A stretch of 64,000 bases of DNA from positions 30,181,514 to 30,245,513 of the forward strand of contig CM046857.1 in assembly GCA_025617745.1 (NCBI GenBank). The letters are read 5' to 3'. Made by a program: the position numbers and the translations under genes. This document shows, piece by piece, positions 55,157 to 64,000 of the stretch. The notes under the pieces were generated by a model that saw only the letters and a list, made by a program, of their open reading frames with translations, searched no databases and had not been told where the DNA came from. This DNA comes from Heliocidaris erythrogramma (lineage: Eukaryota > Echinodermata > Echinoidea > Camarodonta > Echinometridae). Within the stretch, counting starts at the first letter, position 1. Each line of letters opens with the position of its first letter.

Positions 55157-57229
55157 TCTCTCCATCCCCATTTGACCTCTCGTACTCGTAGATGCCTAAG
55201 ACAAACCTAAACATTGAGATATTGGGAGAAAGGGTTAAGAACATAAACAAGTCATAGACATATTTTTGAAGTACGATCGTGATTTGAACCCTCAACAATA
55301 TAACAAAGTACATGTATACAACATAATACATCGAGCGTTACCAATGACCCACAAGAGATGCGGATGGTTGAGGAGGTCTGTATGACTCTTATAGATACGA
55401 TTAACTTGCGCATGCGCAAAAGGCCAAAATGAAACAAATCTCGTCAAACTCGACTCGTACTCAACCAATTCGACCAACTCGCCCATCGACCACTACAGTA
55501 TGTGGTGTATATTCGAACATGCTAGAAACAAGCATATGACACTTGTAAACATGTAATGCCTGTAAGAAGACAATGTAAAGTTGTCTACAGGCCATCAATC
55601 TCTACCCATCGATCTCGCGTGGATATAGCATCGTATGCATGGCTCTATGCGAGCTACACAACCAAAATTAGGAACCCTACACTCAAACACAGTACGTGGG
55701 ACACCTTCTGCTGTATACATTCCAGTGTATTGTTTGTACATGTACTCCTTCATATGCAAAAGATACATGATTTGATTTTTTTATTTTAAAAAAGTCAATA
55801 TAATCTAATGATTTGTCACATTAAATCACCTTTAAAATTTGTAAGGATAAACATTTTTTGCCTGTTTGTGCAGTTAATTTGTGGAAAAGACTTCACAGTG
55901 CTGAATTATTTGATTCTAAAAATGCATTAAAAAATTGTATTGGAACGTAGAGGGCGTTGCTTTATCCACTGGTAGATATAGAGATCAACGGTACCAGCGC
56001 GATCAGTTGTTGTATATATTTTATTGTTTCCTATCCGCATGATGTCACTTTGCAGTGACCATACATATACGTAACATGTTGAGGATACTTGTTGTATCAA
56101 CAAAGGTTCCTGGGGAAAAGGCAGTGAAAGAGGGCTGTAAATGTAATGGGCCTTTCTACCGTTTTGATCTAAAAAGCTATCAACATAAATCTATAGAGAC
56201 TTAAACTTAAGTATCCAACCCTCGCAGTAAGCCCTTGGAAGGGCAAGGCAAATTTTGAAGGGCACATGAGAAATTGCCTTGGATTTTGTTACAAAATAAA
56301 GGGCACCTAGGAAATTCTCTGATTTTTTAAGGGCACCTAGGCAATTTTCAAAATTTGAGAAGGGCACCAAGGCAACTCTCAAAATCTGTGAAAAAGTAGA
56401 CTTTACATGTTCGATATCGCAGCGACATGTCCAGACCATCGATGCTCCAGACCATTATCACTGATCTCTATGCGTGCGTACATGATATCCGATTGATGTG
56501 AAAAGGATGGAACAGAAATGAAGGAAGAAAATAATTTTAAAAAGGCAAATAGCAAATAAAAGAAAGGGAAAGTATGATGAGAAGCAGAAATAGAAACAAT
56601 AAAAGGAAGATAAAAAGAAGAGCATAGATCAAAAGTTAATAGAAGAAAGCTAATCAAAAGAGGGACTATTTGATATGAGAGAACTAAAGAAAAAATGAGA
56701 AGGAATAAGAGAAGGAAATGAAGGAACAGAAGAATGACAATGGAATGAGAATAGAAGATTAACTGAGAAAAACAAATATCAAAATAAGGAGAATCAGAAT
56801 ATGATCATGACATAAGAATATTAAGAAAATAAGTAGAAAGAGTAGGACATTTGAAAATCCATCCATTTTTGTCTGCTCAGATGTTTGATAGCTTCATGAT
56901 ATGAATAATGCTGTAAGAGCATTGGCACTTGTAATATATCAGTACCTCCTAATCAATATTTGAACCAAACCTATGCGATATGCCTAAGAACTGAAAAGTA
57001 CATTACCTGCATAAATGATTAAATGAGCTGATTTTGATTATTTTGGTAATGATGACCTTGAAATGTTTGATTTTGGCTGTGTTTAGGTGAAGGAGGCAGC
57101 GACTGCTCTCATTGCATATCACAAGACACAGAAAGATGCTAACGAGATGCTTTTTGGAGAACCTCTTAAGGTCCAGCTACAACTCTCAGTCTGGAAGATC
57201 ACAACTAAGAAGAGTAGCACACATAAAAT
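53096..57229 (+). CDS. RSL1D1: Ribosomal L1 domain-containing protein 1 (first two coding exons only)
   Basis: Exon 1 is 53096-53134 (13 codons, donor AAG|GTGAGT); exon 2 is 57087-57229 (acceptor GTGTTTAG, donor AT|GTAAGT, phase 2). The 60 or so residues read MDRTIDQSIKREK, VKEAATALIAYHKTQKDANE, MLFGEPLKVQLQLSVWKI and TTKKSSTHKM. This matches the N-terminal part of RSL1D1/cellular senescence-inhibited protein, where a helix with ALL.H.K precedes an FLMV.LWKIP strand. The protein is nucleolar and acts in ribosome biogenesis. The rest of the L1 domain must lie beyond 64000, so the second intron exceeds 6.7 kb. Exon 2's end is duplicated in the downstream minisatellite. Identification rests on a short segment, but the motif order is good. 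Confidence 0.75.
53311..54697 (+). repeat. A-A-B-C-B-C array of an unclassified CpG-rich repeat
   Basis: Block A (about 149 bp, starts CACTCCCGGGTACATTTCTG) is repeated at 53311 and 53460. Then B plus C (550 bp) is repeated at about 53603 and 54153. The two BC copies appear to differ at only one or a few bases (AAGGGC versus AAGCGC near 53779/54329), so the duplication is recent. Block B is CpG-rich and open on both strands (125 aa on +, starting MIFTAKSKVKILSKTGEIPA; 111 aa on -). B ends at a donor-like TTG|GTGAGT. The array lies in RSL1D1 intron 1; inverted and partial copies are at 26890-27577 and 52199-52620. Confidence 0.85.
54719..54798. repeat. 80-bp palindromic MITE
   Basis: GAGGTCAATTCCACAGTAAC, continuing GGAAGGACA, pairs with TGTCCTTCCATTACCGTGGA, continuing ATTAACCT. 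No coding content. Confidence 0.75.
55063..55160. repeat. Poly-A and (TC)n microsatellite
   Basis: An A-rich run (55063-55092) is followed by TCTCTCTC repeats to about 55160. It explains the spurious Arg/Glu-repeat frame on the minus strand. The flanks 54799-55062 and 55161-55845 hold nothing I recognise. Confidence 0.85.
55846..55950 (+). pseudogene. LINE reverse-transcriptase C-terminal end fragment
   Basis: In one frame it reads DKHFLPVCAVNLWKRLHSAE, then LFDSKNALKNCIGT and a stop. The pattern (V.AVNLWN.LP..., then F+..L+) is typical of the extreme C-terminus of CR1/Jockey-type LINE proteins. Only 35 codons remain, with upstream sequence unrecognisable. Confidence 0.45.
56235..56390. repeat. 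Short tandem repeat of AAGGGCACCTAGGCAATTTT type
   Basis: Four imperfect units of about 35-45 bp, each with GGGCAC, AGG or AAGG, and CAATTTTC/GAAATTC variants. The surrounding intron 1 sequence (55951-57086) is AT-rich, with a GA-rich tract at 56500-56830, and shows no gene apart from exon 2. Confidence 0.65.
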
Positions 57230-60200
57230 GTAAGTAGAGTGATACCTTCATGTGAAGACTGCTCAACTAAGAAGAGTAGCACACATAGAATGTAAGTAGA
57301 GTGATACCTTCATGTGAAGACTGCTCAACTAAGAAGAGTAGCACACATAGAATGTAAGTATGGTCATACCTTCATGTGAAGACTGCTCAACTAAGAAGAG
57401 TAGCACACATAGAATGTAAGTAGAGTGATACCTTCATGTGAAGACTGCTCAACTAAGAAGAGTAGCACACATAAAATGTAAGTAGAGTGAATCCTTCATG
57501 TGAAGACTGCTCAACTAAGAAGAGTAGCACACATAGAATGTAAGTAGAGTGATAACTTCATACATGTGAAGACTGCTCAACTAAGAAGAGTAGCACACAT
57601 AGAATGTAAGTAGAGTGATAACTTCATACATGTGAAGACTGCTCAACTAAGAAGAGTAGCACACATAGAATGTAAGTAGAATGATAACTTCATACATGTG
57701 AAGACTGCTCAACTAAGAAGAGTAGCACACATAGAATGTAAGTAGAGTGATACCTTCATGTGAAGACTGCTCAACTAAGAAGAGTAGCACACATAAAATG
57801 TAAGTAGAGTGAATCCTTCATGTGAAGACTGCTCAACTAAGAAGAGTAGCACACATAGAATGTAAGTAGAGTGATAACTTCATACATGTGAAGACTGCTC
57901 AACTAAGAAGAGTAGCACACATAGAATGTAAGTAGAGTGATAACTTCATACATGTGAAGACTGCTCAACTAAGAAGACTAGCACACATAGAATGTAAGTA
58001 GAATGATAACTTCATACATGTGAAGACTGCTCAACTAAGAAGAGTAGCACACATAGAATGTAAGTAGAGTGATACCTTCATGTGAAGACTGCTCAACTAA
58101 GAAGAGTAGCACACATAGAATGTAAGTAGAGTGATACCTTCATGTGAAGACTGCTCAACTAAGAAGAGTAGCACACATAGAATGTAAGTAGAGTGATACC
58201 TTCATGTGAAGACTGCTCAACTAAGAAGAGTAGCACACATAAAATGTAAGTAGAGTGATACCTTCATGTGAAGACTGCTCAACTAAGAAGAGTAGCACAC
58301 ATAGAATGTAAGTAGAGTGATACCTTCATGTGAAGACTGCTCAACTAAGAAGAGTAGCACACATAGAATGTAAGTATGGTCATACCTTCATGTGAAGACT
58401 GCTCAACTAAGAAGAGTAGCACACATAGAATGTAAGTAGAGTGATACCTTCATGTGAAGACTGCTCAACTAAGAAGAGTAGCACACATAAAATGTAAGTA
58501 GAGTGAATCCTTCATGTGAAGACTGCTCAACTAAGAAGAGTAGCACACATAGAATGTAAGTAGAGTGATAACTTCATACATGTGAAGACTGCTCAACTAA
58601 GAAGAGTAGCACACATAGAATGTAAGTAGAGTGATAACTTCATACATGTGAAGACTGCTCAACTAAGAAGAGTAGCACACATAGAATGTAAGTAGAATGA
58701 TAACTTCATACATGTGAAGACTGCTCAACTAAGAAGAGTAGCACACATAGAATGTAAGTAGAGTGATACCTTCATGTGAAGACTGCTCAACTAAGAAGAG
58801 TAGCACACATAAAATGTAAGTAGAGTGAATCCTTCATGTGAAGACTGCTCAACTAAGAAGAGTAGCACACATAGAATGTAAGTAGAGTGATAACTTCATA
58901 CATGTGAAGACTGCTCAACTAAGAAGAGTAGCACACATAGAATGTAAGTAGAGTGATAACTTCATACATGTGAAGACTGCTCAACTAAGAAGACTAGCAC
59001 ACATAGAATGTAAGTAGAATGATAACTTCATACATGTGAAGACTGCTCAACTAAGAAGAGTAGCACACATAGAATGTAAGTAGAGTGATACCTTCATGTG
59101 AAGACTGCTCAACTAAGAAGAGTAGCACACATAGAATGTAAGTAGAGTGATACCTTCATGTGAAGACTGCTCAACTAAGAAGAGTAGCACACATAGAATG
59201 TAAGTAGAGTGATACCTTCATGTGAAGACTGCTCAACTAAGAAGAGTAGCACATATAAAATGTAAGTAGAGTGATACCTTCATGTGAAGACTGCTCAACT
59301 AAGAAGAGTAGCACACATAAAATGTAAGTAGAGTGATACCTTCATGTGAAGACTGCTCAACTAAGAAGAGTAGCACACATAGAATGTAAGTAGAGTGATA
59401 ACTTCATACATGTGAAGACTGCTCAACTAAGAAGAGTAGCACACATAGAATGTAAGTAGAGTGATACCTTCATGTGAAGACTGCTCAACTAAGAAGAGTA
59501 GCACACATAGAATGTAAGTAGAGTGATACCTTCATGTGAAGACTGCTCAACTAAGAAGAGTAGCACACATAGAATGTAAGTAGAGTGATAACTTCATACA
59601 TGTGAAGACTGCTCAACTAAGAAGAGTAGCACACATAGAATGTAAGTAGAGTGATAACTTCATACATGTGAAGACTGCTCAACTAAGAAGAGTAGCACAC
59701 ATAGAATGTAAGTAGAGTGATACCTTCATGTGAAGACTGCTCAACTAAGAAGAGTAGCACACATAGAATGTAAGTAGAATGATAACTTCATACATGTGAA
59801 GACTGCTCAACTAAGAAGAGTAGCACACATAAAATGTAAGTAGAGTGATACCTTCATGTGAAGACTGCTCAACTAAGAAGAGTAGCACACATAGAATGTA
59901 AGTAGAGTGATACCTTCATGAGAAGACTGCTCAACTAAGAAGAGTAGCACACATAGAATGTAAGTAGAGTGATAACTTCATACATGTGAAGACTGCTCAA
60001 CTAAGAAGAGTAGCACACATAGAATGTAAGTAGGGTGATACCTCCATGTGAAGACTGCTCAACTAAGAAGAGTAGCACACATAGAATGTAAGTAGAATGA
60101 TAACTTCATACATGTGAAGACTGCTCAACTAAGAAGAGTAGCACACATAGAATGTAAGTAGAGTGATACCTTCATGTGAAGACTGCTCAACTAAGAAGAG

Positions 60201-60624
60201 TAGCACACATAGAATGTAAGTACAGTGATACCTTCATGTGAAGACTGCTCAACTAAGAAGAGTAGCACACATAAAATGTAAGTACAGTGATACCTTCATG
60301 TGAAGACTGCTCAACTAAGAAGAGTAGCACACATAGAATGTAAGTACAGTGATACCTTCATGTGAAGACTGCTCAACTAAGAAGAGTAGCACACATAGAA
60401 TGTAAGTAGAGTGATACCTTCATGTGAAGACTGCTCAACTAAGAAGAGTAGCACACATAGAATGTAAGTAGAGTGATACCTTCATGTGAAGACTGCTCAA
60501 CTAAGAAGAGTAGCACACATAAAATGTAAGTAGAGTGATACCTTCATGTGAAGACTGCTCAACTAAGAAGAGTAGCACACATAAAATGTAAGTAGAGTGA
60601 TACCTTAATGTGAAGACTGCTCAA
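57203..60624 (+). repeat. 54-unit minisatellite made of RSL1D1 exon-2 end, splice donor and intron start
   Basis: Units are 62 bp or 66 bp (the latter with an extra CATA in CTTCATACATGTGAAG). Each contains AACTAAGAAGAGTAGCACAC, then ATARAATGTAAGTAGAGTGA and the end TGTGAAGACTGCTC. The first unit overlaps the last 27 bases of RSL1D1 exon 2, and its ATGTAAGT holds the exon's own 5' splice site. I counted 54 unit starts at 57203, 57265, 57327 ... 60499, 60561. The first 32 units form two copies of a 16-unit, 1016-bp block (10 short plus 6 long), shown by the marker variants TATGGTCAT (57355 and 58371 region) and AAGACTAGC (57974 and 58990 region). In the exon frame every unit reads into ATG TAA, so only the first donor preserves the frame. 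Confidence 0.97.
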
Positions 60625-60679
60625 GGGAAACGAGAAATGGTTTCTGTACATAGGCAGTTTGTCTTTACGTACAGGTTCC

Positions 60680-61278
60680 TTAAAGGCCAAGTCCACCCTA
60701 ATATCAAGTTGATTTGAATAAATAGAGTAAAATTAAACAAGCGTAACAGTGAAAATTTCACTGAAATTGGATGTAAAATTAGAAAGTTACGGCATTTTGA
60801 AGTTTTGCATTATTTCATGAAACAGTGATATGCATAACATGGGCGGTATGCAAATGAGTGAACCGATGATGTCATGCACTCACTTTTCCTTATGTATTTT
60901 ATTATATGAAATATCATATATTTCATTTTTTTGCTTCAATAATGTAAAACATGGTTTGACTCCACATGGAACATGTAAAATCATCATTATTGTAACTTAT
61001 TTTCATACAAGGAAGGGATTCTTTATTATCACATCTATAAAAATTGAAATATTTGAAATTTCATATAAGGAAAAGTGAGTGTGTGACATCATCGGTTCAC
61101 TCATTTGCATACCGCCCATGCTATGCATATCACTGTTTCATGAAATAATGCAAAACTTAAAAATGCTGTAACTTTCTTATTTTACATCCGCTTTTAGTGA
61201 AATTTTCACTGTTACGCTTGTTTAATTTTACTCTATTTATTCAAATCAAATTGATATTAGGGTAGACTTGGCCTTTAA
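60680..61278. repeat. 600-bp foldback MITE
   Basis: Left arm from TTAAAGGCCAAGTCCACCCT; right arm ends AGGGTAGACTTGGCCTTTAA. The arms are long and well matched (AAATTTTCACTGTTACGCTT against AAGCGTAACAGTGAAAATTT; ATTTGCATACCGCCCATG against CATGGGCGGTATGCAAAT). It begins 56 bp after the minisatellite. The AATATCAAGTTGATTTGAAT interior is a style seen in other repeats here. Confidence 0.9.
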
Positions 61279-61575
61279 GTTCATTTAGTACACTCAGATA
61301 CTGTACAATGTACATGTAGCCTACAAGGTAAACGAAAACAGTGGTCTTTATAGACCTGTGGTCTTTTTTTTTCTTTTCAGTTTGTTGCTAAATAAAGCAG
61401 GTTTGACTGACCGTTGTAGATAGTTAGAACGCTTTGGAGTGCAGGATGTTTTGTGTCAAGCATTTCAGCCCAGTCATTTTCAAAAGAGTGAATGCATACC
61501 AGAATATGAAGAATATAAAGAAAAAAAAGAGAAATATAAATAAACTAGACATTTAATTCGTCATGAGGACGAATT
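61279..61575. other. Spacer with a splice-acceptor look-alike
   Basis: TCTTTTTTTTTCTTTTCAG ends at about 61380 and would be a strong acceptor. The sequence after it reads only about 14 codons to a stop from RSL1D1 exon 2's phase and does not resemble RSL1D1. No feature is called. Confidence 0.4.
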
Positions 61576-62437
61576 AGGTGGTCTGTCATTTGATCTTGAT
61601 AATTTTGATCTTGATAATGTGAAAGATGACGTTGATATCACGATGACATTAATTATAATGAATCTAATCAAGATTTTTATGATTTCAGCCTTTTCCTAGC
61701 ATTTTCAATTCGTAGGCTCTAGCTACTACATTATTAGTGAAATAGCGCCCCCTTTCTTTCAATGGGGCATAAAGTGTGTGAACATGAATTTTGGATGATT
61801 CGTGGATATCATGACAATGATGATGATAATGATGTTGATGATAATCATCATCATCATCATGAATATCTTCATGACAGTAATGATAATGATGTTGATAATA
61901 ATGATCAATTTATATCATCATGACAGTGATACTGATAATGATGTTGATGATAATGATAATGGTGATGACCATGACTGAAATGACATTGACCTTAGCCATG
62001 CCAAATATGAAAGAGAGATGACATTTCGTGAAGAAGATACGATCATTAGTTGATTTGTAGAAAATGGCGCCTGGATGACGTCACAATAATCTGATGACCT
62101 TGAAAAAGATGCTGGAACTTGACCTTATTAGGACTGATGACTGACAAAAATTTGAAGATAAATGACTAAGCCAATTTTGAGAAATAATAGGAAATAAAAA
62201 AAAATATAGGACTATGTGATATTGCAGGATACTTGGAGATAAATCCCATAGCTCTAGTACACGACAGGGAATCACAATTTCCATAGGGTTGTACACAAAC
62301 TACTGCACACTACTTTCTAATAGACATAACACGGAAAATAAGGCAGTTTATTGCATGGTTTGTGATTGTTTATGTTATAATCGTCGAAGAGGATGGTAAA
62401 ATGACAGGCAAAAAGAAGCAAAAAAAAAAATTTTTTA

Positions 62438-62505
62438 TGGACCCACCGGGGATCGAACCTGGGTCACCGGAATGGGAGTCAAGTGCTTTGACCAATATAC
62501 CAAAA
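62438..62505 (-). pseudogene. Degenerate tRNA-like sequence (Gly-CCC type)
   Basis: On the minus strand it has a D-arm-like TATTGGTCAAAGCA, an anticodon-loop-like CTCCCAT (CCC), a T-arm with GGTTCGATCC and a 3' acceptor half TGGGTCCA. The 5' acceptor half does not pair with it, and the anticodon and T stems each carry a mismatch, so a functional tRNA is unlikely. It may be the promoter head of a SINE captured in the 61576-63763 element. Confidence 0.5.
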
Positions 62506-63269
62506 TATTTCCCATAGAGATAACACGTAAACGAAAAACGGGATTCTCAAATCACATTTTGGAGTTTAAAATTGACAATGATCCCGACGTCAGATTGAAA
62601 AAACCGAACCCTCATAGAAAGAGTATTTATCAGGCTACAACATATTAAAATCTGGAAGGAAATAGACCAAAAATAACTGAGATACTGCTCAGAGAACGAT
62701 GTCATGTAGATTCATGATTCGAAAAAAAATCATCTTCCATAGACATAACACGCAAATAGGGGAAATTCTGACATGTCGTTTTTAATTGAATGACGTCATC
62801 AAAATGAAAAACCGTCACTAATCTTGTAGAGAATTGTCTCAGCTATAACATATCAAAATTTGGAAGAAAATCGAGCACTTATTACTGAAATATTATCAAA
62901 TGAATACAAAAATGATGACGTCATTTTTTTCAAAATTATATTTTTGAGTTCATATGCAAATATGATGACGTCAGAACATGCGATAAGCAAAGATTATGCA
63001 TGAATTCAAATCTACAACTCACAGGCTTTCAGAATACGTAAAGAAATTTGGGGGTATCAGTGCATTCTGAGGAGCTATGGCGAATTCTAGATAGGCATGC
63101 TTTCCCCACTTTTTACATGAGAATGCCCATTGACGCGCGCACGAATTTGAAAGTTTGACGTGCGCGTGTGGCAATATGGAAGGTCGAGAATGACTGTAAA
63201 TAGTTGGAAATTGTCAAGAATAGTGTCAGGAAGACAAATCATGCGAAAAAACGGCGTTTTTTCGTTATG

Positions 63270-63311
63270 TACGCGCTGCGCGCGCACATAACGCGCGCGC
63301 GGACGCGCACG
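63270..63311. repeat. CGCG-rich alternating purine-pyrimidine block
   Basis: TACGCGCTGCGCGCGCACATAACGCGCGCGCGG-type sequence with near-perfect CG/CA alternation; a second block lies at 63395-63435. CpG density is far above the AT-rich surroundings. The remainder to 64000 holds no recognised gene. Confidence 0.7.
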
Positions 63312-64000
63312 GATGGAAAAATTTTAAATGCTTAAAATGTCCTGAACCGTACTCTAATTTGATTAAAAAGTGATTTGGAGCATTTCTAAATTTTGACGCG
63401 CGCGTACGTGCGCGTCATGATGCGTGCGCGGATTTTGATGACATTTTATGTTGACCCTTGACCTGAAGTTTATGTGTGTCAAATATGGTTTATTTTTGAT
63501 GACTCGTTATGAAGATATGATTGATAATGTGATTTCACAAAATGGCGCCTGGATGACGTCACGATGACCTGATGACCTTGATAATGATTTTTGAGCTTGA
63601 TCTTATAGGACCTGATGACTGACGGAAATGTCATGAAAATTGACCGTACAGTTTTTGAGATTTGGTGGAAACAAGAAAATGACGGAAAAATAAAAATAAA
63701 GAAATAAATAATAAAGAAAATTCTGACGAAATTAAGAGGTGATCTGTCAATGACAGACCACCTAAATATAAAGAATACTAAGGGCAGTTCTCCCAACAAG
63801 AGTAGCGGCAATAATTGCCGATACCAAGACAATATTTGACTTTCATAACTTCTTACAAACTCGCTTCAGTCCTTCTAAACCACCCCTGCTGCAAGTCCAA
63901 ATTTCAGTAACTTTAGACCAAGAGTAAACAAATTCCTGTAAGGAAGACTTGTATTGAAGTATATGATAACTTATGACTGATATAGAATGTATGTTTTTGT

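Larger units (their letters stand above)
61576..63763. mobile_element. 2.2-kb element with AGGTGGTCTGTCA ends
   Basis: AGGTGGTCTGTCATT (61576) is inverted at the right as TGACAGACCACCT (63751-63763). The interior has internally repeated segments: AAAATGGCGCCTGGATGACG occurs near 62060 and 63540, each followed by a CTTGACCTTAT/CTTGATCTTAT and GATGACTGAC block, and CCATAGACATAACACG-like text near 62512 and 62738. A (GAT)n tract lies at 61800-61975. No coding frame is seen. The inverted ends are short, so the limits are moderately certain. Confidence 0.55.

Noticed and set aside
57203-60624. CRISPR-like array
   Set aside because: Units are continuous 62/66-bp near-identical monomers without unique spacers, overlap a eukaryotic exon, and have no cas genes.
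61353-61425. RSL1D1 exon 3
   Set aside because: There is a strong acceptor-like sequence, but the phase-matched reading gives about 14 codons, then a stop, with no similarity to the L1 domain.
62438-62505. Functional tRNA gene
   Set aside because: The acceptor stem cannot form, and there are mismatches in the anticodon and T stems.

Overview
This is a 64 kb piece of an intron-rich animal nuclear genome, most likely an echinoderm and by best guess a sea urchin. The basis is spliced animal genes with GT-AG introns, many foldback (MITE-like) repeats of a style I associate with echinoderms, and TTAGGG-type repeat blocks. The species itself cannot be fixed from the sequence alone. I assembled exons by hand from protein similarity, reading-frame phase and splice sites. 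In every gene the intron phases join consistently.

Layout: (1) MPG, a DNA-repair glycosylase, + strand, 1104-3056, 2 coding exons. (2) A 6.2 kb repeat-filled spacer. (3) NPRL3, a GATOR1 subunit, - strand, 9479-25100, 14 coding exons, 588 aa. MPG and NPRL3 lie tail to tail, as they do beside the human alpha-globin cluster. (4) A 4.1 kb divergent spacer holding a 5'-truncated LINE with an open reverse-transcriptase frame and an inverted copy of an unclassified CpG-rich repeat. (5) PTCD1, a mitochondrial pentatricopeptide-repeat protein, + strand, 29212-40458, 9 coding exons, 771 aa, all introns phase 0. (6) SGSH, a lysosomal heparan N-sulfatase, - strand, 42807-52900, 5 coding exons, 506 aa, tail to tail with PTCD1. 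(7) RSL1D1, a ribosomal-L1-domain nucleolar protein, + strand, start codon at 53096. Only its first two coding exons lie inside the window, and its start codon is 195 bp from that of SGSH, giving a compact divergent promoter with a CACGTG E-box.

The most unusual structure is a 54-unit minisatellite (57203-60624) that begins inside RSL1D1 exon 2. Every unit repeats the last 27 coding bases, the 5' splice site (AT|GTAAGT) and the start of the intron, so the pre-mRNA carries dozens of competing splice donors. The first 32 units form two copies of a 1016-bp, 16-unit higher-order repeat. The last exons of NPRL3 and PTCD1 also have their coding ends duplicated in tandem into the 3' UTR, so three of five genes show exon-end tandem duplication.

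The rest is mobile-element debris, often nested: a Tc1-like element with 268-bp inverted repeats, several non-autonomous elements with terminal inverted repeats, an element family carrying perfect DR1 nuclear-receptor motifs, a SINE-like element whose head resembles 7SL RNA, LINE fragments, and long G/C homopolymers. No complete tRNA, rRNA, CRISPR array or prokaryote-type operon was seen. The genes are ordinary housekeeping genes and do not form one pathway, so the novelty is in genome structure.
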